From contig NZ_CM001442.1 in the NCBI RefSeq assembly GCF_000244915.1, positions 6,581,912-6,645,911 on the forward strand: DNA of 64,000 bases, written 5' to 3'. Shown one piece after another: positions 26,875-35,745 of this stretch (within the stretch, counting starts at the first letter, position 1; the number at the start of each line of letters is the position of its first letter). The translations under genes were made by a program, and so were the position numbers. The DNA comes from Bradyrhizobium sp. WSM471 (GTDB lineage Bacteria > Pseudomonadota > Alphaproteobacteria > Rhizobiales > Xanthobacteraceae). The notes under the pieces are model-generated. The model did not search any database. It was not told where the DNA came from and saw only the letters and a list, made by a program, of their open reading frames with translations.

Positions 26875-27126
26875 ATGTCCGATGTCACCTATTACGTTGC
26901 ATTACCCTTCCTGACCGACGAGGACGGATCGCCGGTCGCAGGTGCGGCCGAGGAATGCCAGAGCGCGGCGGCCGCGCTACGGCGCGCCGAGATCATGTCG
27001 CACGGCGCCGGCCACACCGGCGCCGTCGCGTTCAGCCGCAGCGGCGATCCCATGACCGGCGAATTCGGTGACGCCAAACTGCTCCGCAGCTTCGGCGACG
27101 TACCGAAAGACCTCGGCACGCTTTGA
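26875..27126 (+). CDS. Hypothetical small protein (83 aa)
   Basis: An 83-residue protein from ATG 26875, preceded by GGAG. The sequence YYVALPFLTDEDGSPVAGAAEECQSAAAALRRAEIMS and GAVAFSRSGDPMTGEFGDAKLLRSFGDVP suggests a small alpha/beta protein. An upstream in-frame start at 26797 would overlap the preceding gene and is less likely. The function is unknown. It ends one base before the convergent diguanylate cyclase gene. Confidence 0.65.
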   Translation: MSDVTYYVALPFLTDEDGSPVAGAAEECQSAAAALRRAEIMSHGAGHTGAVAFSRSGDPMTGEFGDAKLLRSFGDVPKDLGTL

Positions 27127-27966
27127 CTAGCTGCTGACGAGCCTGATGCGCGGCTCGTGCCGCCGGTGCGCCTTGCGCACGTACATCGCGGCATCGGCCT
27201 CCTCCAGGGCGCGCGCGGCGTCGGACTGCACCCCAAGCAGGGCAACGCCGGCGGAAGCGCCCGCGCTCACGTGCTGGCCGCGAAAGACAAAGGACAATTC
27301 GTCGATGGCCTGCTCGAAGGCTGCGGCCTTCGCCTTGGCGTCGGTCTCGCTGAGATTCCAGAGCAGCAGCGCGAACTCGTCGCCGCCGAGCCGGCCGACC
27401 ACGTCGGAGGCGCGGATCTGCCGCGTCAGCGTGGTGGCGATCGCCTTCAGCACCTCGTCGCCGGCCGCATGGCCGAAGGAATCGTTGATCGGCTTCAGCC
27501 GATCGACGTCGAGCACGATCAGCGCGCCGCTGGCACGGTAGCGCTTCATGTAGGCTACGGCGCGTGCGAGCTCGCGTTCGAAGCCGCGCCGGTTCGGAAT
27601 TTCGAGCAGGAAGTCGGTGTCGGCGGCAGCCTCCAGCTCCGCGACCCGCCGCAGCGCCCCCTTGAGCTTGCTCCGGAGCTCGCGGATGGTCGCGTTGATG
27701 GCCGGCTTGATAGCCGCCTTAACGGCCGGCTTGGCGCCGTCATCGGCAGACGCTTCGCGCCGCGGCGGTCTGGCCGGACGCCGCGCCGGACGCTTAGCGG
27801 GATTCTCGGGCGGCCTCTTGGCCCGACGCTTGAGAGCAACTTTGGAGCGACCGGCGCTGGTTTTCGGGCCCTTTTTGGCCTTCGCAGCGCTCGCCCTTTT
27901 TGGTTTCTTCATGGGCATCCTGCTCAATGAAGGCTTGCGGGGATTCACCAAGACAGGATAGTGCAT
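27127..27966 (-). CDS. Diguanylate cyclase (GGDEF) with a basic, histone-like N-terminal tail
   Basis: A 279-residue protein. ATG 27966 is preceded by AAGGAGA, the best ribosome site near the start. The C-terminal half is a complete GGDEF domain: FLLEIPNRRGFERELARAV, LIVLDVDRLKPINDSFGHAAGDEVL and RLGGDEFALL (GGDEF at 194-198). An RxxD product-inhibition site lies at 185-188. It should make c-di-GMP and be feedback-controlled. Residues 17-90 are extremely rich in Lys, Arg, Pro and Ala (KKPKRASAAKAKKGPK, AKRPARRPARPPRREA), without a sensor domain. A short helical linker joins the two parts. The tail resembles histone H1-like or nucleic-acid-binding tails; DNA or RNA binding is inferred only. 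Confidence 0.88.
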   Translation of the reverse strand: MHYPVLVNPRKPSLSRMPMKKPKRASAAKAKKGPKTSAGRSKVALKRRAKRPPENPAKRPARRPARPPRREASADDGAKPAVKAAIKPAINATIRELRSKLKGALRRVAELEAAADTDFLLEIPNRRGFERELARAVAYMKRYRASGALIVLDVDRLKPINDSFGHAAGDEVLKAIATTLTRQIRASDVVGRLGGDEFALLLWNLSETDAKAKAAAFEQAIDELSFVFRGQHVSAGASAGVALLGVQSDAARALEEADAAMYVRKAHRRHEPRIRLVSS

Positions 27967-28053
27967 TCCCTTCTCCTTGCCACCGCCTTGCGAGCCACCG
28001 GCCGGAACCGCTAATCTGGCCTATCTTCCTGTTTTTCGAGCACAATTCACGTC

Positions 28054-28542
28054 ATGACCGCGCCGATCGCCATCATCATGGGAAGCCAGTCGGACTGGGA
28101 CACGATGCGGCATGCCGCCGATACGCTCGCAGGACTCGGCGTTGCCGCCGATACCCGCATCGTTTCGGCACACCGCACCCCCGACCGGCTGTTTACGTTC
28201 GCCAAAGGCGCCAAGACGGCTGGCTACAAGGTCATCATCGCCGGCGCGGGTGGCGCAGCCCACCTGCCCGGAATGGCGGCGGCGCTGACGGAACTGCCCG
28301 TGTTCGGCGTCCCGATTGAATCCAGGACGCTCAAGGGTATCGATTCGCTCTATTCGATCGTCCAGATGCCCGCAGGCATCCCGGTTGGCACCCTCGCCAT
28401 CGGCAAGGCCGGTGCCATCAATGCGGCGCTGCTGGCGGCTGCCGTGCTGGCCTTGTCCGACCCGGCCTTGTCCGACCGCCTCGCCGCCTGGCGCAAGGCG
28501 CAAACCGAAGCCGTGGCCGAGCGTCCGGAGGACAAGGCGTGA
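28054..28542 (+). CDS. purE: N5-carboxyaminoimidazole ribonucleotide mutase
   Basis: The 162-residue class I PurE, which converts N5-CAIR to CAIR in purine synthesis in the cytoplasm. The active-site segment [19 protein letters not shown], the [14 protein letters not shown] segment and [26 protein letters not shown] are all present. Its GTGA overlap with purK (28539-28542) gives translational coupling, the usual purEK arrangement. The length is normal. Confidence 0.97.
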   Translation: MTAPIAIIMGSQSDWDTMRHAADTLAGLGVAADTRIVSAHRTPDRLFTFAKGAKTAGYKVIIAGAGGAAHLPGMAAALTELPVFGVPIESRTLKGIDSLYSIVQMPAGIPVGTLAIGKAGAINAALLAAAVLALSDPALSDRLAAWRKAQTEAVAERPEDKA

Positions 28543-29645
28543 CTGACGCAAAGCAGGTGAAGCTGAAGCCCGGCGACACCATTGGCATCCTCGGCGGCGG
28601 ACAATTGGGGCGGATGCTGGCCATGGCGGCAGCCCGGCTCGGCCTGCGCTGCCAGGTGTTCTCGCCCGATCCGGACTCACCGGCCTTCGACGTCGTCCTG
28701 AATGCGACCTGCGCCGAATATGCCGATGTCGAAGCACTCGAGCTGTTCGCCAACGACGTCGACGTCATCACCTACGAATTCGAGAACGTGCCGTCCGCGG
28801 CCGCGATGGTGCTGGATGCGCGCCGCCCGGTGCTGCCCAACCGCAAGATCCTCGAGACCACCCAGGACCGGCTCGCCGAGAAGGATTTCGTGACGCGGCT
28901 GGGCATCGGCACCGCAGCCTATGCCGACGTCACCTCGGTCCCGTCATTGCGCGAGGCGATCGCCAGGATCGGCCTTCCGGCGGTGCTGAAGACCCGCCGC
29001 TTCGGCTATGACGGCAAGGGCCAGGCCATCATCCGCGAGGGCGACGACATCGCGAAAGTGTGGACCAGTCTCGCCACCAAATCGGCGATCCTGGAAGCCT
29101 TCGTGCCCTACGAACGTGAGATTTCCGTGATCGCCGCCCGCTCGGCCACAGGCCAGGTCGAGTGTTTCGACGTCACCGAAAACGAGCACCGCGACCACAT
29201 CCTGAAGATCTCCCGTGCGCCCGCGCGCATCCCGGACCTGCTCGCCGAGGAAGCGCGCAGCATCGCCGGCAAGATCGCGGGCGCGCTCGATTATGTCGGC
29301 GTGCTTGCCGTCGAGATGTTCGTGCTCGCCAACGGCAGCGGACCCAAGGTGCTGGTCAACGAGATCGCTCCGCGCGTGCACAATTCCGGACACTGGACGC
29401 TCGACGGTGCGTCCGTCTCGCAGTTCGAGCAGCACATTCGCGCCATTGCCGGCTGGCCTCTCGGCAAGCCCGTGCGCCACGGCGAAGTCGTCACCATGAC
29501 CAATCTGATCGGCGACGAGATCAACGAATATGACAAGTGGCTGAGCGTGCCGGGCGCGACCGTGCACATCTACGGCAAGGGCGCGCCGCGTCCGGGCCGC
29601 AAGATGGGCCACGTCACCGAAGTGCGACCCACGACCGGGAATTAG
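28539..29645 (+). CDS. purK: N5-carboxyaminoimidazole ribonucleotide synthetase
   Basis: A 368-residue ATP-grasp enzyme that makes N5-CAIR from AIR, bicarbonate and ATP, feeding PurE. The GTG start overlaps the purE stop. Family landmarks: [24 protein letters not shown], the ATP-grasp loop [31 protein letters not shown], and [30 protein letters not shown]. The C-terminal [19 protein letters not shown] is typical. The length is within the family range. Confidence 0.97.
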   Translation: MTDAKQVKLKPGDTIGILGGGQLGRMLAMAAARLGLRCQVFSPDPDSPAFDVVLNATCAEYADVEALELFANDVDVITYEFENVPSAAAMVLDARRPVLPNRKILETTQDRLAEKDFVTRLGIGTAAYADVTSVPSLREAIARIGLPAVLKTRRFGYDGKGQAIIREGDDIAKVWTSLATKSAILEAFVPYEREISVIAARSATGQVECFDVTENEHRDHILKISRAPARIPDLLAEEARSIAGKIAGALDYVGVLAVEMFVLANGSGPKVLVNEIAPRVHNSGHWTLDGASVSQFEQHIRAIAGWPLGKPVRHGEVVTMTNLIGDEINEYDKWLSVPGATVHIYGKGAPRPGRKMGHVTEVRPTTGN

Positions 29646-29677
29646 CGGGGCCGCGGCGCATGCCGCGATCCCGCTTT
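29645..29677. terminator. Hairpin between convergent purK and aqpZ
   Basis: GCGGG (29645-29649) and CCCGC (29670-29674) enclose an inner CGCGGC/GCCGCG pairing, followed on the plus strand by TTT. It lies between two stop codons and probably ends transcription of purEK, possibly from both sides. Confidence 0.45.
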
Positions 29678-29681
29678 GCGA

Positions 29682-30404
29682 TTACGCCGTCTTCGCGCCC
29701 GCGACGACGCCGGTGGGTTCGTCGCTGAGCCAGCGATAGATCACCCCGCCCAGCGCGCCGCCGATCAGAGGCGCGACCCAAAACAGCCAGAGCTGCGACA
29801 GCGCCCAGCCGCCGACGAACAGCGCGGGCCCCGTGCTGCGCGCCGGGTTCACCGAGGTGTTGGTGACGGGGATGCTGACGAGATGGATCATCACCAGTGC
29901 AAGCCCGATCGCCAGCGGTGCAAAGCCCACCGGCGCGCGGCCGTGGGTGGCGCCCATGATGATGAACAGGAACATCATGGTCATAACCACCTCGGTGAGG
30001 AAGCACACGATCATGCTGTACTGGCCGGGAGAATGGGCGTCGTAGCCGTTGGACGCGAACCCTTTGCTGACGTCGAAGCCGGAAGCTCCGCTTGCGATGA
30101 CGTAGAGCAGCCACGCCGCCACGATCGCGCCGGCGACCTGTGCGATCACATAAGGCAGGATCTGTCCGGCCGGAAAACGTCCGCCGGCAGCAAGACCGAC
30201 GGTGACGGCCGGATTGAGATGGCAGCCTGAGATGTGGCCGATCGCATAGGCCATGGTGACCACGCTCAGCCCGAATGCGAAGGAGACACCGACCAGACCG
30301 ATACCGACCTGCGGAAAGCCGGCTGCGATCACGGCACTTCCGCAACCTGCGAATGTAAGCCAAAAGGTGCCGATAGCCTCGGCCGCGTATTTCTTCATAT
30401 CCAT
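29682..30404 (-). CDS. aqpZ: Aquaporin Z
   Basis: A 240-residue inner-membrane water channel. The two NPA boxes are HLNPAVTVG and VNPARSTGP. The first membrane segment [21 protein letters not shown] and [10 protein letters not shown] are typical of AqpZ, which favours water over glycerol. ATG 30404 is chosen because [14 protein letters not shown] is the usual N-terminus. An earlier in-frame ATG at 30479 adds 25 atypical residues. The gene is a single unit, convergent with purK. Confidence 0.95.
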   Translation of the reverse strand: MDMKKYAAEAIGTFWLTFAGCGSAVIAAGFPQVGIGLVGVSFAFGLSVVTMAYAIGHISGCHLNPAVTVGLAAGGRFPAGQILPYVIAQVAGAIVAAWLLYVIASGASGFDVSKGFASNGYDAHSPGQYSMIVCFLTEVVMTMMFLFIIMGATHGRAPVGFAPLAIGLALVMIHLVSIPVTNTSVNPARSTGPALFVGGWALSQLWLFWVAPLIGGALGGVIYRWLSDEPTGVVAGAKTA

Positions 30405-30664
30405 GTGGCGTCCCCTGCTTTCAAAGATTCCGGAACAAAGCCCCGAAAACGGCCCCACCCTTGGCGTCGAATCTCCCAAATCAGGGCCGCACAGAGGTAT
30501 TTTGCCTCATTTAATGGCTGAACTTGGCCCGAAAACCCGCTTGGCCGGTGGACATCCCAGGTTTTGTCTGATACATCCGCGCCCTCAAGGTTAAGGGCTT
30601 GTGCGTTTCGCCATCCCCTTTGACTTACCAGAATTCAAATCCGATCCACTGAAGAGGATGCCGC

Positions 30665-30979
30665 GTGCAGGTTCTCGTTCGCGATAACAATGTCGATCAA
30701 GCCCTCAAGGCGCTGAAGAAGAAGATGCAGCGCGAGGGTATTTTCCGCGAGATGAAGCTCCGCGGTCACTACGAAAAGCCCTCCGAGAAGAAGGCCCGTG
30801 AAAAGGCCGAAGCCGTGCGTCGCGCACGCAAGCTGGCCCGCAAGAAGCTGCAGCGCGAAGGCCTGCTGCCGATGAAGCCGAAGCCGGTGTTCGGCGCCGG
30901 CCCCGGCGGTGATCGCGGCGGTCGCGGCGGCCCGGGTGCTGGTGCAGGTGCAAGTGCTGGTCCGCGCGGACCGCGCTGA
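30665..30979 (+). CDS. rpsU: Ribosomal protein S21 with a Gly/Ala-rich C-terminal tail
   Basis: A 104-residue small-subunit ribosomal protein. The GTG at 30665, with AGAGGA upstream, gives the canonical start [30 protein letters not shown]. Residues 1-70 are the standard S21 ([22 protein letters not shown]). Residues 71 onward form an unusual tail of Gly, Ala, Arg and Pro ([19 protein letters not shown]), which adds about 30 residues to the usual 70. A strong terminator follows. It is a single-gene unit. Confidence 0.97.
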   Translation: MQVLVRDNNVDQALKALKKKMQREGIFREMKLRGHYEKPSEKKAREKAEAVRRARKLARKKLQREGLLPMKPKPVFGAGPGGDRGGRGGPGAGAGASAGPRGPR

Positions 30980-31012
30980 TTTTCCGGACTTGAGACACTT
31001 CAGTTTTCGATG

Positions 31013-31041
31013 ACGCGGGCCCCTGGCCCGCGTTATTGTTT
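31013..31041 (+). terminator. Intrinsic terminator of rpsU
   Basis: A perfect 9-bp stem, ACGCGGGCC (31013-31021) with GGCCCGCGT (31025-31033), has a CCT loop and is followed by TATTGTTTT. Confidence 0.85.
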
Positions 31042-31104
31042 TGTGAGCGGTGCCTTGCTGGGATGGGGCACTACCGATGCGGCACTGGCGCGAGCGAACC
31101 GTAG

Positions 31105-31755
31105 ATGGCCTCCCCTTTCCCCAAGCGCGGCTTGGCGCGGTTACGCCAGATCCTGCTGCAGCCGTTGGCGCTGGCCTTGATGGGAATCTCGCTGTGCGGC
31201 TGCTCCTTCGACCTGGGATCGCTGACGCCGGAGAAGGAGAAGCCGCAGGAGGCACCCAAGGCAGCTGCGACCGCCGAGAACGTGGTCAGCGCAGTCAACG
31301 TCAGCGAAGCCCAGGCCCATACGGCCAAGGCCCAGGCCCTGGCAAAGTCCGGCGAGACGACGGCCGCGCTCGATGAATTCAATCACGCGGTCGAACTCGA
31401 TCCCTATAATGCGCAGGCACTCTATGGCCGCGCCCTGATCTACCAGGGCAAGAACCAGCACGATTTCGCGATCGCCGATTTCAGCGCGGCGAGCGGCCTT
31501 AACCCGCAGAAGGTCGAGCCGCTGCTCGGCCGCGCCACCAGTTATCTCGCCCTCGGCAAGGCCAAGGAGGCCGCGGCCGATCTGGATGAGGCTTCCGAGG
31601 CCGATCCACATAATGCCCAGGTCTGGACCATCCGCGGGCAAGCCTATGAACGGCTGGGCGACAGGACCAAGGCGGCGGCGTCCTACACCAAGGCGGTCTC
31701 GCTTCGTCCGCGCGACGATGCCGCCCGCAGCGGCCTCGCCCGCGTCGGCGGCTGA
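31105..31755 (+). CDS. TPR-repeat lipoprotein
   Basis: A 216-residue protein with an N-terminal signal ending in a lipobox-like GISLCGCS; cysteines lie close together and the second is the likely lipidation site. At least three tetratricopeptide repeats follow (residues about 70-205): AQALAKSGETTAALDEFNHAVELDP, NAQALYGRALIYQGKNQHDFAIADFS and YERLGDRTKAAASYTKAVSLRP-type units. These repeats mediate protein contacts, and it should sit on a membrane facing the periplasm. No cognate partner is obvious; Tad pilus lipoproteins such as TadD have this layout, but no tad genes are next to it. It is a single gene behind rpsU. Confidence 0.85.
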   Translation: MASPFPKRGLARLRQILLQPLALALMGISLCGCSFDLGSLTPEKEKPQEAPKAAATAENVVSAVNVSEAQAHTAKAQALAKSGETTAALDEFNHAVELDPYNAQALYGRALIYQGKNQHDFAIADFSAASGLNPQKVEPLLGRATSYLALGKAKEAAADLDEASEADPHNAQVWTIRGQAYERLGDRTKAAASYTKAVSLRPRDDAARSGLARVGG

Positions 31756-31779
31756 CGATTCTGGCGCGGAAGCGCCGTC

Positions 31780-32721
31780 TTAATCCGGGGTGACGCCCTT
31801 CGGCAGAACGGAGTGGAACATGGACTTGACGCCCGACAGCATGTCGTCGGCGACATTGGTCTTCGGCCGCGGCATGGACGCGCCGGCATCGGCGCGCAGA
31901 TCGAGCGGGGGCGCAATCATCGGGACCGGAATATCAGCCGGCGGTGTCAGCCGATTCGGGTTCTCGTTGCCGACCGAAGCGGTATAGGGCGGGCTCGGCT
32001 GCGACGAGCCGCCATTGCCATAGGCCTCCGCTGCGGGTGTCGAGACCGTGATCGGCGGCGGCAACGGACGAACCGATGACGTATCCACGGGAATGATACG
32101 CGGGGCCTCCGGGGTGCGGGCGGCTTCACGCACCGCAGGCTCCTGAGTCTTCTCGGGCGACTTGGTCTCCGAAGACCTGTTGTCGGAAGACTTGGTGTCG
32201 GAAGATTTGGCCTCAGCCGCTTTGCTCTCAGGCGACTTGCGCAGGCGCTCGATCGCGGCGCGCACGAGATCGTTGGCGTCGGGGGTTGCGGCCGGCGCGG
32301 CAGCAGCCGGCGCCGAATTGGCCTCCACCACCGGGGTGGGGGGGGCGGGTGCACTGATGGCCGGGGTGGACTTGGCGACCGCCTTCTCGCGCGCGGACGG
32401 CTTGCCGCGCGGCGAGGCCTCGGCCGGGGCCACGTCCGCGGTCTTGGCCTCCGCGGCGGGCTGATCCGCAGCCTTCTCGGCCGCCGGCTTGTCCGTCACC
32501 TTCTTCTCGGAAATGCCCTTGGCCTTGACGCCGGGCGCGGGGAGGTTGGCCACATCCGCGGGCTTGCCGTTCTTGCCCGCCTCGGCGGGCGCCATCACGG
32601 CCGCGGGTGCATCCGCCGCCGGCTTGGCGTTGATGTAATGATTAACGATGTACGCCCCGATGATCGTTGCGAGCACCGAGGGGAAGATGTCCATCGAGAT
32701 TTTAGCGACGTATTTCAGCAT
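31780..32721 (-). CDS. Membrane-anchored Ala/Pro/Lys-rich protein, unknown function
   Basis: A 313-residue protein from ATG 32721 with GGGGAG upstream. The N-terminus (MLKYVAKISMDIFPSVLATIIGAYIVNHYI) is one membrane helix. The rest is low complexity: Ala/Lys/Glu/Pro stretches and a short repeat set (KSSDTKSSDNRSSETKSPEKT, residues about 190-215). Such proteins often have a periplasmic unstructured arm, perhaps for peptidoglycan or envelope spanning. I recognise no domain. The length in relatives is likely to vary. It lies 92 bp downstream of the cupin gene on the same strand. Confidence 0.75.
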   Translation of the reverse strand: MLKYVAKISMDIFPSVLATIIGAYIVNHYINAKPAADAPAAVMAPAEAGKNGKPADVANLPAPGVKAKGISEKKVTDKPAAEKAADQPAAEAKTADVAPAEASPRGKPSAREKAVAKSTPAISAPAPPTPVVEANSAPAAAAPAATPDANDLVRAAIERLRKSPESKAAEAKSSDTKSSDNRSSETKSPEKTQEPAVREAARTPEAPRIIPVDTSSVRPLPPPITVSTPAAEAYGNGGSSQPSPPYTASVGNENPNRLTPPADIPVPMIAPPLDLRADAGASMPRPKTNVADDMLSGVKSMFHSVLPKGVTPD

Positions 32722-32813
32722 TCCGGCCACTCCCCGCGCGATCTGATGCGGGAACTTTGAGGCATAGTGAGGGATCAACTGCGACGGATCAATGGCAAAG
32801 GGGTACGCCGGAC

Positions 32814-33098
32814 TTACGACTTCAGCTCAACCTCAAGGAACACGATCTCGGTTGCGGTTTCGTTAAGCACGTCGTGCTGGACGCCGGCCTTGCGAAAATA
32901 GGATTTCCCGGCTGCAAGCTGTGCTTTGGTCCGCTCGCCATCGGGTGCCACGATGGTCATTTCCCCTGCGACCACGGGAACAATGACGTAGTCCATGCCG
33001 TGGGTGTGATGCCCGGTGGCGCTGTTTGGCGCGAGCCGCCACTCGGTCACCCGAACCTGCTCATTGTCGACCTGAACTTCGGACTTGGCGGCAAGCAT
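32814..33098 (-). CDS. Small cupin-fold protein
   Basis: A 94-residue single cupin domain. The metal-binding motif reads TGHHTHGMDYVIVPVVAGEM, with two histidines plus a Tyr/Asp-rich stretch, and the second motif QLAAGKSYFRKAGVQHDVLNE supplies a further His. ATG 33098 follows GGAGA. Small cupins bind a metal or small ligand; the role here is not known. It is 33 bp downstream of the Ca2+/H+ antiporter gene and probably co-transcribed. Confidence 0.85.
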   Translation of the reverse strand: MLAAKSEVQVDNEQVRVTEWRLAPNSATGHHTHGMDYVIVPVVAGEMTIVAPDGERTKAQLAAGKSYFRKAGVQHDVLNETATEIVFLEVELKS

Positions 33099-33131
33099 CG
33101 GAACTCTCCTGGGGCATATCCGGAAATCGGT

Positions 33132-34229
33132 TTAGGGCACGAAAACCATGAACACGTAGACGGCAAATACCACCATATGGACCAGCCCGAACAGGACATT
33201 GGTCCTGCCCGTACCGAAGGTCAGCATGCTCAAAAAGAAGGTCAGGAGCAAAAGCACGCTGCCCTGGTCGCTGAGGCCGAGCGTGAGCTCCTTGTCGAGT
33301 GCATAGGTCGCGACACCGACGGCCGGGATGGTCAGCCCGATGGTGGCGAGCGACGAGCCGAGCGCGAGGTTGATGCTCTTCTGGAGGTCGTTCTTGCGGG
33401 CGGCCGAGACGGCCGCGACGCCTTCCGGCAGCAGGATCAGGAGCGCGACCAGAAGTCCGGCAAAGGCAGGCGGCGCACCAATTTTGGCCCCGACGGCGTC
33501 GACCACCAGCGAGAATTTCTTGGACAGCAGTACGACCGCCAGCAACGCGATCAGCAGCAGCACGACGCTGAGCACCAAGGTCCGGCCCGCCAGATGCGCC
33601 CCGCCGCTGCCGCCGCCCGCCCGTTCGTGAACGAAGTAATCCTTGTGCAGCACGGTCTGGGTGTAGAGAAACACCCCGTACAGCGCGAGCGTGACCACGT
33701 CGACGAAGCCGAGTTGAACCGCCGAATAGACCGGGCCCGGCGTGGTCGTGGTGTAGTTCGGCATGATCAGGGTGATGGTCGCGAGCGCGAACAGCACGCT
33801 GAGATAGACGTTGGCGCCGGAGAGCTGAAAGCCCTGCTCGCGATAGCGCAGGCCGCCGATGAAGATGCAGAGCCCGACGAGGCCATTGCAGACGATCATG
33901 ACCACGGCGAACACGGTGTCGCGCGCCAGTTCCGGGGCGGGCTTGTCGCCCAGCATGATCGTGGTGATCAGCGCCACCTCGATGATGGTCACCGCGAGCG
34001 TCAGCACCAGCGTGCCGTAGGGTTCGCCGACCCGCTCGGCGATCATCTCGGCATGATGGACCGCGGCAAACACCGTGCCGAACAGGATGACGAGGAGCAC
34101 GAGAGCGAAGACGAGCCCGCCGAACGACAGCGTAAACACGTAGCCCGTCGCGCTGACGGCCACGAACAGCAGCACGGCCAGCGCCGGAAAGATCCAGGCC
34201 GACCGAGGCATCGGATTGTGCGCGCTCAT
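33132..34229 (-). CDS. Calcium/sodium:proton antiporter (ChaA type)
   Basis: A 365-residue inner-membrane cation exchanger of the CaCA superfamily, of the same size as E. coli ChaA. Landmarks are two internal repeats around acidic residues: YGTLVLTLAVTIIEVALITTIML, with E between hydrophobic segments, and LLPEGVAAVSAARKNDLQKSINLALGSSLATIGL. About ten helices are expected. ATG 34229 is preceded by GGAG. It extrudes Ca2+ and/or Na+ using the proton gradient. It is followed by the cupin gene (33 bp) and preceded by the NhaD-like antiporter gene (70 bp), which suggests a single alkali/ion-stress unit. Confidence 0.9.
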   Translation of the reverse strand: MSAHNPMPRSAWIFPALAVLLFVAVSATGYVFTLSFGGLVFALVLLVILFGTVFAAVHHAEMIAERVGEPYGTLVLTLAVTIIEVALITTIMLGDKPAPELARDTVFAVVMIVCNGLVGLCIFIGGLRYREQGFQLSGANVYLSVLFALATITLIMPNYTTTTPGPVYSAVQLGFVDVVTLALYGVFLYTQTVLHKDYFVHERAGGGSGGAHLAGRTLVLSVVLLLIALLAVVLLSKKFSLVVDAVGAKIGAPPAFAGLLVALLILLPEGVAAVSAARKNDLQKSINLALGSSLATIGLTIPAVGVATYALDKELTLGLSDQGSVLLLLTFFLSMLTFGTGRTNVLFGLVHMVVFAVYVFMVFVP

Positions 34230-34299
34230 CCATCGGCTCCAATTGCTTCGCGCAAATTCATCGCATCTTGGGCGAGCAGTAGCAAATCGGCCGGCGGAT

Positions 34300-35745
34300 T
34301 CAATGCAGGTGCAGGATCGGCGCGAACGGCAGCAGCGTCAGCAGCACGAACAGCGGAATGAGCACCGCGCCGGCGCGCACGAAATAACCGAAGAAGCTCG
34401 GCATCTCGATGCCGTTCTCGCTGGCGATGCTGCTCACCATGAAGTTCGGCGCATTACCGATATAGGTGAGCGCGCCCATGTAGACTGCGCCCATGGAGAT
34501 GGAGGCGAGCGTGCCCGAGAGCTCGTGCATCAGCACCTGCGGGTCGCCGCCGGCGAGCTCGAAGAACAACAGATAGGTCGGCGCATTGTCGAGGAACGCC
34601 GACATCAGACCGGTGAACCAGAAATAGGCAACCTCGCGCGGCGTGCCGTCCGGTGAGGTCACGGCCGACAACAGCCAGGCGAACGCGCCGTGATGGCCGG
34701 CATCGAGCATGGCGATGACCGGAATGATCGCGATAAAAATGCCGGCGAACAGCTTTGCGACTTCGCGGATCGGCTCCCAGGTGAAGCCGTTGGCCTGCCT
34801 GTGCTCGTCCGGCGTCAACCACACCGACAGGCCCGCTATGGCCAAAAGGGCCGCGTTGCGGGCGATGTCTTCCAGCTCCAGCCTGGTTCCGAGAATGTCG
34901 AAGGCGATGCCGGGCTTCCACATTGCCGAGGCCAGCAGGCTCCCGACGATGGCTGCGATCAGCACCAGGTTGACGAGGCCGCGGATGCGGACGGGCTTCG
35001 CGGCGCCGGCGGCGCCGGGCAAGGGTTCGCTACGGAAGCGCCAGACGTCGATGACGACGAAAATCGCGAGCAGCAGTCCGGCAACGATCGCCGTCTGCAG
35101 CCAGATGGTCCGCGTGGTCCAGAAGAAGTCGACGCCATGAAGGAAGCCGACGAACAGCGGGGGATCGCCGAGCGGGCTCAGCGCGCCGCCGACGTTGGCG
35201 ACCAGGATGATGAAGAAGATGACGACATGGGCGTTGTAGCGCCGCGGCCGGTTGGCGCGGATCAGAGGGCGGATCAGGATCATGGCCGCCCCCGTGGTGC
35301 CGACGACGCTCGCCATCGCCGTACCGAGCGCGAGGATGCCGGCGTTGGCCGCCGGTGTCGCCTTGATGTCGCCCGTCACGAGAATGCCCCCCGCCACGAC
35401 ATAGAGCGAGAACAGCAGCACGATGAAGCCGAGATATTCGGCGAGCATGGCGTGAACGAGCGCGGCCAACGTCGCCATGCTCCCGGCAAGGATGACCAGC
35501 GAGGCGAGTGCCAGCAGCGACCAGGCCGCGGCGATCTTGCCGTAATGATGGTGCCAGACTTTTGCAAAGAGCAGCGGGCCGAGCGCGATCGACAGCAGGA
35601 GGCCGGCAAAGGGCAGCGCATAGGGCCAGCGCATCGCCGCGCCGTCGAGCCCGGCCGCCGCCCATGCGTGCTGTGGCAACAACACGACGAGGAGTGCGGC
35701 GATGAACCCGCTCGCGCGCCGAACGACAAGCCATCTAGGAAGCAA
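34300..35745 (-). CDS. NhaD-like Na+/H+ antiporter (ArsB/NhaD superfamily)
   Basis: A protein of about 481 residues with some 11-13 hydrophobic segments. Typical stretches: SPLGDPPLFVGFLHGVDFFW, TGLMSAFLDNAPTYLLFFELAGG and MGALTYIGNAPNFMVSSIA, with conserved polar residues inside helices. It carries an N-terminal signal-like region (ASGFIAALLVVLLPQHAWA). The start is uncertain: TTG 35745 has GAGG seven bases upstream and overlaps the hydrolase stop by 11 bp. ATG 35781 has no ribosome site. A longer frame to 35892 exists but would overlap the hydrolase by more than 150 bp. It lies upstream of the Ca2+/H+ antiporter gene. Confidence 0.85.
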   Translation of the reverse strand: MLPRWLVVRRASGFIAALLVVLLPQHAWAAAGLDGAAMRWPYALPFAGLLLSIALGPLLFAKVWHHHYGKIAAAWSLLALASLVILAGSMATLAALVHAMLAEYLGFIVLLFSLYVVAGGILVTGDIKATPAANAGILALGTAMASVVGTTGAAMILIRPLIRANRPRRYNAHVVIFFIILVANVGGALSPLGDPPLFVGFLHGVDFFWTTRTIWLQTAIVAGLLLAIFVVIDVWRFRSEPLPGAAGAAKPVRIRGLVNLVLIAAIVGSLLASAMWKPGIAFDILGTRLELEDIARNAALLAIAGLSVWLTPDEHRQANGFTWEPIREVAKLFAGIFIAIIPVIAMLDAGHHGAFAWLLSAVTSPDGTPREVAYFWFTGLMSAFLDNAPTYLLFFELAGGDPQVLMHELSGTLASISMGAVYMGALTYIGNAPNFMVSSIASENGIEMPSFFGYFVRAGAVLIPLFVLLTLLPFAPILHLH

